Below are positions 12,130 to 21,378 of a stretch of 64,000 nucleotides of DNA, in pieces. Each line of letters begins with the position of its first letter. Within the stretch, counting starts at the first letter, position 1. Source of the stretch: Rhodococcoides kyotonense. Its GTDB lineage: Bacteria > Actinomycetota > Actinomycetes > Mycobacteriales > Mycobacteriaceae. The stretch is taken from NCBI RefSeq assembly GCF_900188125.1, contig NZ_FZOW01000003.1, positions 124,001 through 188,000 of the forward strand, read 5' to 3'. The notes below the pieces were generated by a model. The model was not told the DNA's origin. It made no database searches and saw nothing but the letters and a program-made list of their open reading frames with translations. Both the position numbers and the translations under genes were made by a program.

Positions 12130-12587
12130 GACGTGCTCCGAGCAGGCTGGAACACAGGCACTTTCGTGTCGCCACGCTCCTCGAAGCGTACGACGAGGTC
12201 CATGTCGAGCGGCAGCAGATCGGGGTCGGGCGCGACACCGACGATGTTGGTCATCATCCGTGGCCCCTCTTCCAGTTCGACGACGGCAACCACATAAGGT
12301 CCTTGCTCCTCGAATCCCGGTCCGGGTCTGTGTTCGATGACGTAGCTGTACAGCGTCGCGCGGCCGCTGCACTGGAGCCAGTCGACGTTGTCGGAGTTGC
12401 ACGCGGGACAGAAGTCCCGGGGATAGAAGTACCGGGTCATGCAGTTCAGGCATCGCCGAACCACGAGACGATCCGCTGCCGCCTCCGACCAGAAGAACGC
12501 AGTCTCCGGAGTGGGCTTCGGGGCGAGCTTGCGGAGCGCCTTCTTCGGTTTCACCTCGGTGGCCGAAGGCGCTGTGGAACTTGTCAT
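12126..12587 (-). CDS. DUF35 / OB-fold Zn-ribbon acyl-CoA-binding protein
   Basis: 153 residues. A rubredoxin-like zinc ribbon uses C46, C49, C60 and C63 (RRCLNCM...DFCPACN). An OB-fold follows, with the typical YSYVIEHRPGPGFEEQGPY stretch. DUF35 proteins bind acyl-CoA and form complexes with thiolase-like aldolases or hydratases. The downstream thiolase-like gene overlaps by four bases, so the two are probably made together and form a complex, as ChsH2(DUF35)-Ltp2 does in steroid side-chain degradation. Confidence 0.9.
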   Translation of the reverse strand: MTSSTAPSATEVKPKKALRKLAPKPTPETAFFWSEAAADRLVVRRCLNCMTRYFYPRDFCPACNSDNVDWLQCSGRATLYSYVIEHRPGPGFEEQGPYVVAVVELEEGPRMMTNIVGVAPDPDLLPLDMDLVVRFEERGDTKVPVFQPARSTS

Positions 12588-12601
12588 CGCTTTCTCTTCT
12601 C

Positions 12602-13393
12602 TCAGTAGGGCAAGGCAGCAGAAGCTGCTGTTCCGATGCGACCCTGCTCGTCATGGAGGGCGCACACCGAGACGGCCACGCCGTTGTCGATCTTGTGGTC
12701 CAGGTTCTCGAAGCCGATCCACTTCCCGATCGGGAGCCTGCTCAGGTACAGAGTCACGTCGGCATTGATGAAGTTCAGGCTCGTCGCGCCCATGTTCGTG
12801 AAGGGGCTGACCCAGTCGGCCGCCATCGAGGCAATCTGGAAGGGTGTGTCCCCGACCCCGTCGAGCAGCGGGCACGTTTCCCGAAACCACGCGAACTTCC
12901 GGCCGTCGCCCGACGGTTCGAGCCGTCGAACTTCGCCGAAGTGCCGTGGGGCCTGTTTCACGGGCGGCGCAACGGATTCCGGTGTCGGAGCGCGGTATTC
13001 GACTGGCGCCCACGTCACCGGAGTCGATTCGGCACCGGACAGCAGGGCCTGCACGCTCGCGAGTGCGACGGGAACGCCGTCCGCGGACGCCTGGACCTCC
13101 ACGATGCGGACCCGTCGGCCGGCACGCCGAACGGACGTGGTGATGTCGATCGGCCCCATCGGGATCGGACGGAACAGGTCCGTCGTCATACGAGCCGGGT
13201 GGAAGCCGTCGGCCAGGTGTGTTCGTTCCACTTCGTGAGCCATCAGACCGGACACGAGGCGTCCGTGAACGAGGTTCTCGGACCACGGGCTTCGAGCATG
13301 CGGCCGAGGTTCGTAGTGTCCGTCCGCACCGTCGAAGAATGGTTCGCCGATGTCGCTGCGTGGCTCGGCCACTTCCCGAACCGTTGCCGTCAT
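12602..13393 (-). CDS. Acyl-CoA thioesterase-like hot-dog protein
   Basis: 263 residues with two hot-dog-like halves. The N-terminal part has the TesB/4HBT_3-like ARSPWSENLVHGRLVSGLMA and ADGFHPARMTTDLFRPIPMG; the C-terminal part has ASMAADWVSPF and SLNFINADVTLYL. It probably hydrolyses or merely binds an acyl-CoA of the pathway. ATG 13393 overlaps the MaoC stop by four bases (ATGA), while the gap to the DUF35 gene is 14 bases. An in-frame N-terminal extension of 71 codons lies inside the MaoC gene and is rejected. Confidence 0.82.
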   Translation of the reverse strand: MTATVREVAEPRSDIGEPFFDGADGHYEPRPHARSPWSENLVHGRLVSGLMAHEVERTHLADGFHPARMTTDLFRPIPMGPIDITTSVRRAGRRVRIVEVQASADGVPVALASVQALLSGAESTPVTWAPVEYRAPTPESVAPPVKQAPRHFGEVRRLEPSGDGRKFAWFRETCPLLDGVGDTPFQIASMAADWVSPFTNMGATSLNFINADVTLYLSRLPIGKWIGFENLDHKIDNGVAVSVCALHDEQGRIGTAASAALPY

Positions 13394-14235
13394 CGGACGA
13401 CCACCGTCCCGCGGTCGAGGACAACAGTGTCGTCCGACGTGGTGGCACGGAAACGTATGCCGTCGGGAGTATTCCAGATCCACACCGTCAGCTCCTGGCC
13501 GGGAAACACCGGTTTGGTGAATCGACCCGACATCGAAAGCAACCGTGTCGGGTCGGAGCCACACAGCTCGTGCAGCAGAGCCCGCCCGGTGATGCCGTAC
13601 GTGCACAGTCCGTGCAGGATCGGCGACGAAAATCCCGCGCGGGCGGCGAACGATGGGTCGGAGTGCAAGGGATTGCGGTCCCCCGAAAGCCGATAGAGCA
13701 GAGCCTGTTCGGCACGGGTCGCGTAGGTCGATTTGGAATCTGGCGCGGTGGTCGGCATCGGCGCCGCATCACCGCTGCGGTCTCCGGCGTGGCCGACCGA
13801 TTCCCCACGGATGAATACCGAAGATCGCGACGACGCGACGACCGCCCCCGTCGCAGAGTCGACGGCGGTCGCTTCGGTGACCACGAGCGCCCCACTCCCC
13901 TTGTCCTGCATCGACGTCACCGTCGATCTCACCTGTACGTCACCGTCGACGGGTAGGAGCCCTGCCGTCTCGAACGCCTGCTCGGCGTGGACGAGCATCG
14001 CCGGATCGAACGTTCCGAGCGACCGTCCGGACCGCGCCTGCGTGGCCAATACGGCGAACGTCGGCAGAACCCGTTGCGCGGTGTCCGCCGAATTTTCGGT
14101 GACATAGGCCAATTCGTCGAGAGTCGGGTCCTGGCCGGCCCCGACACCTACCGCATACAGCAATGCGTCCTTCGATGTCCATGTTCGTCGAACCGGATCG
14201 CTCGGCACACCGATGACACCGAGATCGAGCGCCAT
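13390..14235 (-). CDS. MaoC-family (R)-specific enoyl-CoA hydratase
   Basis: 281 residues with two hot-dog domains. The C-terminal one carries the catalytic MaoC motif YRLSGDRNPLHSDPSFA followed by GFSSPILHGLCTYG. The N-terminal half is degenerate, as usual in double-hot-dog hydratases. It should add water to a 2-enoyl-CoA made by the acyl-CoA dehydrogenase of the operon. The ATG overlaps the SDR stop by one base (TGATG), and the downstream thioesterase overlaps by four. Confidence 0.93.
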   Translation of the reverse strand: MALDLGVIGVPSDPVRRTWTSKDALLYAVGVGAGQDPTLDELAYVTENSADTAQRVLPTFAVLATQARSGRSLGTFDPAMLVHAEQAFETAGLLPVDGDVQVRSTVTSMQDKGSGALVVTEATAVDSATGAVVASSRSSVFIRGESVGHAGDRSGDAAPMPTTAPDSKSTYATRAEQALLYRLSGDRNPLHSDPSFAARAGFSSPILHGLCTYGITGRALLHELCGSDPTRLLSMSGRFTKPVFPGQELTVWIWNTPDGIRFRATTSDDTVVLDRGTVVVR

Positions 14236-15164
14236 CAGGACACCTTCTCCGGCACGAGTCCGTTCATCTTCGCGTTGCCCGCTGCCTCCGCGACCAGCCG
14301 CGGCACCACCTCACCGAGTTCGCCGGGTGCCCAGCGAGCGCCCTTGTCGAAGCTCGGTCCTGCACTCCAGCCCTCGGCGACACTGATGTGCCCGCCGCGA
14401 ACGTTGAACACCCGGCCCGTGATGTCGCGTGACTCCTCGCTGCCGAGCCACACGACGAGCGGAGCGATGTTGTCCGCCGCCGATGCGTCGAAATCACCCT
14501 CTGCCGGCGCTTCTCGGCCGACGTTCCCGCCGAGGTTCTCCGTCATCCGGGTGAGAGCTGCAGGCGCCACCGCATTGACCGTCACGCCGTAGCGGGCGAG
14601 TTCCATCGACGCGATGATCGACAGGCTGGCGATACCCGCCTTGGCCGCGCCGTAATTGCCCTGACCGACGTTGCCGTAGATCCCCGACGACGACGTCGTG
14701 TTGATCACCCGCGCATTTACGGCCGCACCGGATTTGGACTGTTCCTTCCAGTAACGCGACGCGTGGTGCATCGGCATGAACGTGCCCCGCAGGTGGACGC
14801 GGATGACGTCGTCCCATTCGGCCGCCGTCATGTTCGTGATCATTCGGTCGCGCAGGATCCCTGCGTTGTTGACAAGAACGTGCAGGTCACCGTAGTGCTC
14901 GACGGTGCTCTCGATCAGCCTCCTCGCGCCGTCCTCGTCCGACACGTCGGTTCCGTCGACCCGCGCCTCACCGCCTGCCGCCCGAATGAGGTCGACGACC
15001 TCGCCTGCAGGCCCGTCGGCGCTGCCGGATCCATCGACATCGGCGCCGATGTCGTTGACGACGACGATCGCTCCCTCGCGGGCAAACTCCAGCGAATGTC
15101 CTCTACCGATGCCGCGACCGGCACCGGTGACCACGACGATTCTGCCCTCACATATTCCGCTCAT
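14235..15164 (-). CDS. Short-chain dehydrogenase/reductase, 3-hydroxyacyl-CoA dehydrogenase-like
   Basis: 309 residues. Rossmann motif TGAGRGIGRGHSLEFA near residue 13, NNAG near 100, catalytic Ser in INTTSSSG and Tyr-x3-Lys in NYGAAKAG. The D-V-S motif and C-terminal extension (SVAEGWSAGPSFDKGARW) are like the SDR domain of multifunctional peroxisomal beta-oxidation enzymes. It probably oxidises a hydroxyacyl-CoA with NAD(P)+. ATG 15164 overlaps the CoA-ligase stop by four bases. Longer in-frame starts overlap the CoA-ligase gene and are rejected. Confidence 0.92.
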   Translation of the reverse strand: MSGICEGRIVVVTGAGRGIGRGHSLEFAREGAIVVVNDIGADVDGSGSADGPAGEVVDLIRAAGGEARVDGTDVSDEDGARRLIESTVEHYGDLHVLVNNAGILRDRMITNMTAAEWDDVIRVHLRGTFMPMHHASRYWKEQSKSGAAVNARVINTTSSSGIYGNVGQGNYGAAKAGIASLSIIASMELARYGVTVNAVAPAALTRMTENLGGNVGREAPAEGDFDASAADNIAPLVVWLGSEESRDITGRVFNVRGGHISVAEGWSAGPSFDKGARWAPGELGEVVPRLVAEAAGNAKMNGLVPEKVS

Positions 15165-17320
15165 CGGGATTCCTGTTCTTCGTCGGTCGGACTCCACGTG
15201 ATCAGCGCGTCGAGCGCCTCGCAGTGGGACCCACTCACCATCAGGGGATTGATCTCCAATGCCTGCAGCCGGTCCCCGAGGCCGTAGGCGACGTCGGCGA
15301 TGCGCTTGACCTGGCCGACCAACGCATCGATATCCACGGGCGTGCTCCCGCGCGCACCCTTCAGCAGCGTTATTCCGCGTAACCCGTCGATCGCCTCGCG
15401 CACGTCGTCGTGCGACACGGGCAACACGCGAATTGCGGCGTCCGCCAACACTTCCACCCACACTCCGCCCAGTCCGACCGCGAGGGTCAACCCCCACACC
15501 GGATCGCGCACGACACCGACCAGCATTTCGATTCCGTCCATGCTGCGGTGCGGTTGAACGATGGTCGCGACGCCCGTCGATCCCATCGCCTGCAGTGATG
15601 ACGTCACCGAATCGAATGCGTCCCTGACGTCGTCGGCGCTTTGCAGATTCAGCCGGACTCCCCCGACCTCGCTCTTGTGACCGAGGTTCTCGGCGACAGC
15701 TTTGAGTACGACGGGGTAGCCGAATGCGTCGGCATGAGCGACGGCGTCGTCGGCCGTCGTCGCCAGTTCCGTCGGAACCACAGGGACTCCGTGAACTCGA
15801 AGCAGACGGCCGGCCGCGTACTCGGTCCACATGCCCGACGGCTCTCGCTCGAGCACGATCCCGCCGGGATCGGGCGTCGGAGCGGAGTTCTGTCCGACGA
15901 AATTTCGCCGGATGGCTGCCCAGCGAACTGCATTACCGAGGGCCGTCATTCCGTGCTCGATACCGCCGAGAACATGTGGAAAGTCGGTAGCATCGGCGAT
16001 CGATCTACCGTGCTCGGTGACGTCGGTGAGAACGGTGCTGAGCACGACGGTCGGAACAGCCGTCGCCTTGATGTTCTCGGCCGAGTCACCGTACGCCGCA
16101 AGCGCGAGCGCTGGGTCGGCAGCGGGAACACGCGGAAGCTCGGACAGCAGCACCGCGAAGTCGACCTGCGGATCCTCGGCCACCACCGCCAGCGAACGGC
16201 GCATGAGGGTTCGATCGATGACGACGTAACCGGTGACGTCGAGCGGGTTCTGCACGGTGGCGAAGTCCGGCACGATGTCCTGCAGCGCGCGAGTAGTGTT
16301 GTCGGAGAATGCAGGAAGCTCGAGTCCTTCGTCCTCGGCGCGATCGGCGATGATCTCCGATGCACCTCCGGACGGGGTCACGACGCCCATTCGAGGGCCG
16401 GGCAATCCGCCGTTCAGGCTGGCCATCAGGCCCGCCGTCAGGATGAGATCCTCGAGCGAACGAACGCGGATGACACCCATCTGTGCGAATGCCGCGTCGA
16501 TGACAGAATTGTCGCCGACGAGAGCGCCGGTGTGCGCCAATGCCGCACGGGCGCCCAGCGCGCTGCGTCCGATTTTCAGCGCGACGATCGGCTTCCCTGC
16601 GTCGAGTGCGAGCCGAGCGATACGACGGAATTCGGAAGGATCACGGACCGATTCGAGGAACAGAGCGATGACCGACGTGTTGGGGTCGTCGACCAGATAC
16701 TCCATCACGTCCGTCACGGACATCATCGATTCGTTGCCCATGGCGGTCAGGAAGCTCAGGCCGACGTTGCGGGCCTGGGCGAACTGCAGAACGGAGCTGG
16801 CAAGCGCGCCGCTCTGCAGGACGAAGCCGACAGAACCTGTCAGAAGGGGGCGTCCGATCGGCAGACCGTAGGGCGTGATCTTCTCCGCCGCGTTGATGAA
16901 GCCGTTTCCATTGGGTCCGAGCACCGTCAAACCGCTCGCGCGGGAGAACGCGATGATCTCGTCCTCCAGAGCCTTGCCCTCCGCACCCGTCTCGCCGAAT
17001 CCCGACGTCAGGATCACCGCAGCCCGCGCGCCGTGGTCGACCGCAGCGTGGAGAGTGGAGAGTACGACCGTTGTCGGAACCATGACGAAGATCAGGTCCA
17101 CCACGTCGGGCAGTTCCGCCAGAGTTCGATAGGTACGCATCCCGTGCACTTCCGGGCTGGACCGGTTGACCAGGTACACGTTTCCCGTGAAACCGCTGTC
17201 CTTGATGTTCTGAAATGTGTTGAGCGACCAGGGTGATTTGTCGGTAGCTCCGATCAGCGCGATCGAGCGGGGCTCGAAGAGCGCGCGTAGGTCGAGTCCT
17301 TCGATGGTCGGATTGGTCAT
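15161..17320 (-). CDS. NDP-forming acyl-CoA synthetase (acetate--CoA ligase family, alpha-beta fusion)
   Basis: 719 residues. The N-terminal CoA-binding domain begins FEPRSIALIGATDKSPWS. A succinyl-CoA-ligase-like domain carries the phosphohistidine region (ALAHTGALVGD, near residue 260). The C-terminal ATP-grasp half has GYPVVLKAVAENLGHKSEVGGVRLNL. Such enzymes make an acyl-CoA with formation of ADP or GDP rather than AMP. Second gene of the operon, so it is the probable activator of the imported acid. ATG 17320; the 53-base gap from the acyl-CoA dehydrogenase is the longest inside the operon. Confidence 0.92.
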   Translation of the reverse strand: MTNPTIEGLDLRALFEPRSIALIGATDKSPWSLNTFQNIKDSGFTGNVYLVNRSSPEVHGMRTYRTLAELPDVVDLIFVMVPTTVVLSTLHAAVDHGARAAVILTSGFGETGAEGKALEDEIIAFSRASGLTVLGPNGNGFINAAEKITPYGLPIGRPLLTGSVGFVLQSGALASSVLQFAQARNVGLSFLTAMGNESMMSVTDVMEYLVDDPNTSVIALFLESVRDPSEFRRIARLALDAGKPIVALKIGRSALGARAALAHTGALVGDNSVIDAAFAQMGVIRVRSLEDLILTAGLMASLNGGLPGPRMGVVTPSGGASEIIADRAEDEGLELPAFSDNTTRALQDIVPDFATVQNPLDVTGYVVIDRTLMRRSLAVVAEDPQVDFAVLLSELPRVPAADPALALAAYGDSAENIKATAVPTVVLSTVLTDVTEHGRSIADATDFPHVLGGIEHGMTALGNAVRWAAIRRNFVGQNSAPTPDPGGIVLEREPSGMWTEYAAGRLLRVHGVPVVPTELATTADDAVAHADAFGYPVVLKAVAENLGHKSEVGGVRLNLQSADDVRDAFDSVTSSLQAMGSTGVATIVQPHRSMDGIEMLVGVVRDPVWGLTLAVGLGGVWVEVLADAAIRVLPVSHDDVREAIDGLRGITLLKGARGSTPVDIDALVGQVKRIADVAYGLGDRLQALEINPLMVSGSHCEALDALITWSPTDEEQESR

Positions 17321-17373
17321 GGAGTCCGTTCCTGTCTGCGGAGTGACGCCTGCATCGAGAAGCATCTCCCCTC

Positions 17374-18546
17374 TCAGTGTCCGAAGCCGTCGGAATTGAC
17401 ATGTCCCTTGATCAGATTCCGCGCGATCGTGCGTCGCTGGATCTCGTCGGTGCCTTCGAAGATCCTCAGCAGCCGAAGCTCGCGGTACCAGCGCTCGATG
17501 GGCAGTTCCTTCGTGTAGCCCATACCGCCATGAATCTGCAGAACACGGTCGACGACGTTGTTCGCCATGATCGACCCGTGCAGCTTGGCCACCGAAGACA
17601 CGTGCCGGGCGTCCACTCCCTGCGCCACCGACCACGCCGCGCGCAGCGTCAGCAGCTTCGACGATTCGATCTCCACGTGCGAGTCGGCGATCTGCCACTG
17701 GATGGCCTGGTACTCCGCAATGGGATGTCCCATGGACACGCGGTTCTTGGAATGCTCGATCGCCATGTCCAGCAACCGCTCCGCGGAGCCGATCGCGCGG
17801 GCCGGAATCATGTAGCGGCCCTGGCCGATCCAGCTCATCGCGAGCTCGAAACCTTTGCCGACCTCGCCGAGCACATTGCTCTCGGGGACACGGACATCGA
17901 CGAACGACAGCGCGGCCGGCCCCCACTGCCCCATCGTCGGGATGGGTGTCGATGTCCAGCCCATGTCGCGGTCGACGATGAAACACGTGACACCGCCGTC
18001 GGCGCCCTTCTCCTTGTCGGTCACCGCGAACACCATGACGAAGTCTGCTTCGTTGCCGCCCGTGATGAAGATCTTCTCGCCATTGATGACCCAGTCCGAG
18101 CCGTCCTTGACCGCCCGGGTCTTGATGCTCCGCGCGTCGGACCCGGCACCGGGTTCGGTGATGGCGAAGCACGACCTGCGCTCACCCTCGATGGTCGGGA
18201 TCAGGTACTGCTGCTTCTGCTGATCGTTACCTGCATAGAGGATATTGTCCGCGGAACCGCCGAACGAGAACGGCACGAAGGTCCTGCCTGCTTCGGCTGC
18301 GATGATCGCGCTCATCACGGGACCCAGGTTGGCTCCGCCGTACTCCTCGGGCGTGTTGATACCCCAGAAGCCGGACTTGCGAGCCTTCGCTCGCAGCGCC
18401 TTGATGTCCTCAGTCGGTAGTCCGGGCCTGCCTTCACGCTCGTTCCGGAGCACCTCGCTCTCGAGGGGAATCACTTCCTTCTCGAGGAATGCGCGAACGG
18501 ACTTGCGCATCAATTCTTCTTCTTCGTTCAGAGCGAAATCGACCAT
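17374..18546 (-). CDS. Acyl-CoA dehydrogenase
   Basis: 390 residues with full acyl-CoA dehydrogenase layout: N-terminal helical domain, FAITEPGAGSD (flavin/substrate loop), ITGGNEADFVMVFA and C-terminal HGGMGYTKELPIERWYRELRLL. The catalytic glutamate is in IFEGTDEIQRR. It oxidises an acyl-CoA to the 2-enoyl-CoA, passing electrons to ETF. It is the first gene of the operon, whose promoter region contains the operator at 18606-18624. The start ATG 18546 has GGAAGG upstream. Confidence 0.95.
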   Translation of the reverse strand: MVDFALNEEEELMRKSVRAFLEKEVIPLESEVLRNEREGRPGLPTEDIKALRAKARKSGFWGINTPEEYGGANLGPVMSAIIAAEAGRTFVPFSFGGSADNILYAGNDQQKQQYLIPTIEGERRSCFAITEPGAGSDARSIKTRAVKDGSDWVINGEKIFITGGNEADFVMVFAVTDKEKGADGGVTCFIVDRDMGWTSTPIPTMGQWGPAALSFVDVRVPESNVLGEVGKGFELAMSWIGQGRYMIPARAIGSAERLLDMAIEHSKNRVSMGHPIAEYQAIQWQIADSHVEIESSKLLTLRAAWSVAQGVDARHVSSVAKLHGSIMANNVVDRVLQIHGGMGYTKELPIERWYRELRLLRIFEGTDEIQRRTIARNLIKGHVNSDGFGH

Positions 18547-18605
18547 GTCTTGGACGTCCCTTCCAGGTTCGCGGGGAGGAGAGAGAAAGTGAGATCGAAC
18601 GATAT

Positions 18606-18624
18606 TCTAGAACTTCGATCTAGA
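18606..18624. promoter_or_regulatory. TCTAGAA-type operator of the acyl-CoA operon
   Basis: TCTAGAACTTCGATCTAGA, half-sites TCTAGA on both sides with the 19-bp layout of 10176-10194. It is 60 bases upstream of the acyl-CoA dehydrogenase start in the divergent promoter region. Confidence 0.65.
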
Positions 18625-18710
18625 AGCACAGTGAACGATCAGACCCCCCTTGTCAAGCCCGAACTGTCGGATTTCTGGAGATCCGAGCCGAACCTTGACA
18701 GCGCAAATGT

Positions 18711-18729
18711 TTTAGAACATCCTTCTAGA
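18711..18729. promoter_or_regulatory. TCTAGAA-type operator of the importer operon
   Basis: TTTAGAACATCCTTCTAGA, the same 19-bp layout with one half-site mismatch. It lies about 115 bases upstream of the substrate-binding protein gene and 86 bases from the site facing the other operon, so each divergent unit appears to have its own site. Confidence 0.65.
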
Positions 18730-18844
18730 AATCACCCTGGGACACCGGGCGTGGCACATCGACGAAGTTTCCTTCTCGGGCAGGCTCGCAGTCGATTTCG
18801 ACGCCCGCGGGGCACTTCCTCCCGACCCATTCGGAGGTCATCAC

Positions 18845-20398
18845 ATGTCGCACCGATCGATCCTCGGACGCGCAGCTGCGTTCGCTACCGTGTGTGCCCT
18901 CTCGGTAGCATGCGCCGGCATCGACCAGCGGACATTCGACAGCACTGCGCTCGATCGTGACGCGACGGTGATCTACGGCCAGATCGTCGTGCCCAGCAGC
19001 CTCGACCCACACCGCGGAGTTACTGAAAACGACCTACCGTTACTGACGGTGATCTACGATCGAATCACTGACGTCGACACCGACGGCAACCCGATACCGA
19101 TGCTGGCCGAGAGCTGGGAGCTGGACGACGAAAATTCTTCATTCATTCTGAACATGCGTGCGGGAGCTACCTTTTCGGACGGAAACCCCGTCGATGCCGC
19201 TGCAGTCAAGAGCAACATCGACAGAATTCTGACCGATCCGCAGTCCACGATCAAAGCCCAGATCGCAGGGACCATAGGATCCGTAGACGTCCTCGACGAG
19301 CGCACGGCCCGCCTCAACCTCGTCGGACCCGGCGGATCACTTCCTACGCTATTGGCATCGAGACCCGGCATGCTCGTCTCACCGGCCGCCCTCGGTAACG
19401 TCGACCTCGACCAAAATCCTGTCGGTGCAGGCGCTTTCATGATGACGTCCAGCATTCCCGGCACCGAATATCAGTTCGTCCGCAGGCCCGATTACTGGGA
19501 CGACGACGCCTATCGCTTCCGCAAGCTCACCTTCCTCATCCAACTCGACACCGCCACCCGCATGAATTCCCTGCAAGCGGGCGAATCGACGATGACAGGT
19601 GTGGTCGGCCCGCAGAAGGAAGAAGCCAAAGCAGGTGGACTGCAAGTCTTCACTTCCGGCGGCGCCAGCACCAGCATGGCAAGAATTTCGCTGAACACGT
19701 CACGAAGTGAATTCGGCGAGAAGGCCGTACGCCAGGCCATGAACCTTGCCATCGACCGCGCGGCCATCTCACGAGTGCTGTATTCCGGCGACTGTATACC
19801 CGGCGCGCAACCGTATCCCGAGGGCTACTTCGCGCACAGCGACTCGCTCGACGACAGCGGCTGGGCCGACTACGACCCCGACCGAGCGCGTGAACTCCTG
19901 GCCGATGCCGGGCTCGCCGACGGTTTCACGTTCACCGCAGCGGTGCCGAGCCTGTCGATCTACCAGAACAACGCCCAAGTGGTGCAACAGAATCTGGCCG
20001 ACATCGGCATCGACATGCGCATCGAGGTCATGGACGCGACGCAGGCTCGGGCGCGATTCGTCACAGGCGAGGCGGATGCTCTCGTCGGCCAGTACGGCGG
20101 CGGAACGGACCCGGGCCTCTACGTCTCATCCGCGTATCTGCCGACGGGAGGAGACAATCCCGGCAAGCTGACCACCGACCGAATGGCCGAGTTGTACGCC
20201 GCAACGGCACGCAGTACCGACGTCGACGAGCGAAAAGCCGCCTACGAGGACCTTCTGGCCGAGGCGTTCGACATGGGCCCGGCGCAGATCGTTCTGTGCC
20301 ACTCGGTGGCCTCGGTCGCCAGCCAAGGAAACATCGGAAACTACGAGTTCTACAAGACCGGAGGCACCGGTCTCAGAACGTTGGACGTGAGCAAGTGA
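18845..20398 (+). CDS. ABC importer substrate-binding lipoprotein (SBP_bac_5 family)
   Basis: 517 residues. A lipoprotein signal peptide has lipobox LSVAC with Cys at residue 23, so the protein is anchored outside the membrane. The body is a family 5 (DppA/OppA/NikA) binding protein, with VVPSSLDPHRG near the start of the mature part, the LAESWELDDENSSFILNMRAG region and VRQAMNLAIDRAAI. ATG 18845 has GGAGGTCATCAC before it. First gene of a five-gene importer operon. Family members bind peptides, nickel, opines or other small molecules. The shared operators suggest that here it binds the carboxylic acid degraded by the divergent operon (inference). Confidence 0.93.
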   Translation: MSHRSILGRAAAFATVCALSVACAGIDQRTFDSTALDRDATVIYGQIVVPSSLDPHRGVTENDLPLLTVIYDRITDVDTDGNPIPMLAESWELDDENSSFILNMRAGATFSDGNPVDAAAVKSNIDRILTDPQSTIKAQIAGTIGSVDVLDERTARLNLVGPGGSLPTLLASRPGMLVSPAALGNVDLDQNPVGAGAFMMTSSIPGTEYQFVRRPDYWDDDAYRFRKLTFLIQLDTATRMNSLQAGESTMTGVVGPQKEEAKAGGLQVFTSGGASTSMARISLNTSRSEFGEKAVRQAMNLAIDRAAISRVLYSGDCIPGAQPYPEGYFAHSDSLDDSGWADYDPDRARELLADAGLADGFTFTAAVPSLSIYQNNAQVVQQNLADIGIDMRIEVMDATQARARFVTGEADALVGQYGGGTDPGLYVSSAYLPTGGDNPGKLTTDRMAELYAATARSTDVDERKAAYEDLLAEAFDMGPAQIVLCHSVASVASQGNIGNYEFYKTGGTGLRTLDVSK

Positions 20399-20433
20399 AT
20401 TCCACCGACGAACGAAGATGAGGTGTTCCAATT

Positions 20434-21378
20434 GTGTTGATATTCATGGTCAAACGATTGTTGGCAGCTGTCCCCGTGCTCATTCTGGTCACCATTCTCA
20501 GTTTCTCCATGATCCACCTGATACCCGGAGACGCCGCGGTAGTGGCAGCAGGTGAGAATGCGTCTGCCGAACAGATCGCCGCGACAAGAGCCCAGCTGGG
20601 GCTCGATCAGAACATCGTCGTCCAATACTTCAGCTGGGTCGGAAATCTGCTGACCGGCGATCTGGGCACCTCACTGCTCAGCAGCCATCGCAACGTCGAC
20701 GCCATCCTGGAAGCCCTGCCCGTCACGCTGTCTCTTGCTTTCGTCGCGCTGTCGTGGTCACTGGTGTTCGGTGTCGTCGTCGGTGTTTTCGCGGGGCTTC
20801 GCCAGGGCACGTGGGTCGACCGCATGCTCACCGGCTTGACCACCCTCGGTATCTCGATGCCGAGCTTCTGGCTCGGACTCCTGTTCGTCACGTTCTTCTC
20901 GCTCCAGTTCAGGCTCTTCCCTGCGACTGGATACGCACCGCTCAGCGAAGGCGTCGACGCGTGGTTCTCGCACCTGGTACTACCCGCCCTCGCGTTGGGG
21001 ACCGTCACTGCCGCCGAGATCGCCAGGCAATCGCGAGCAGGTGTCATCGATGTACTCGAACGCGACTACATTCGCACCGCCACCGCGAAGGGCCTGCCGC
21101 GTTGGAAAGTGATCGTCAAGCACACGTCGAAGAACGCCGCGGTCCCGGTCGTCACAGTGTTCGGACTGCAGGCGGCCGCACTGATCGGCGGCGCGGTGAT
21201 CATCGAGCAAGTGTTCGGCATGCCCGGGCTCGGCTCCGTCGCATTGAAGGCAATTCTCGAGCGTGACTTTCCCGTCATCCAGGCGTTCGTCGTCGTGATC
21301 ACGCTGTTCGTTCTCGTGATCAACCTGCTCGTCGACATCTCGTACGCGTACTTCAATCCGAAAGCCAGGACATCATGA
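20434..21378 (+). CDS. ABC importer permease, DppB type
   Basis: 314 residues, six membrane helices. It starts LIFMVKRLLAAVPVLILVT, and the cytoplasmic EAA loop is IRTATAKGLPRWKVIVKH near residue 213. GTG 20434 has GAGG about 10 bases upstream; the ATG at 20446 is an alternative start. The ATG of the next permease overlaps its stop by four bases. It forms the membrane channel with the DppC-type subunit. Confidence 0.94.
   Translation: MLIFMVKRLLAAVPVLILVTILSFSMIHLIPGDAAVVAAGENASAEQIAATRAQLGLDQNIVVQYFSWVGNLLTGDLGTSLLSSHRNVDAILEALPVTLSLAFVALSWSLVFGVVVGVFAGLRQGTWVDRMLTGLTTLGISMPSFWLGLLFVTFFSLQFRLFPATGYAPLSEGVDAWFSHLVLPALALGTVTAAEIARQSRAGVIDVLERDYIRTATAKGLPRWKVIVKHTSKNAAVPVVTVFGLQAAALIGGAVIIEQVFGMPGLGSVALKAILERDFPVIQAFVVVITLFVLVINLLVDISYAYFNPKARTS

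Noticed and set aside
15161..18172. A 1003-codon frame that would fuse an extra N-terminus to the NDP-forming CoA ligase
   Set aside because: The first ~280 codons are the out-of-frame shadow of the acyl-CoA dehydrogenase; the ligase family N-terminus begins at ATG 17320.
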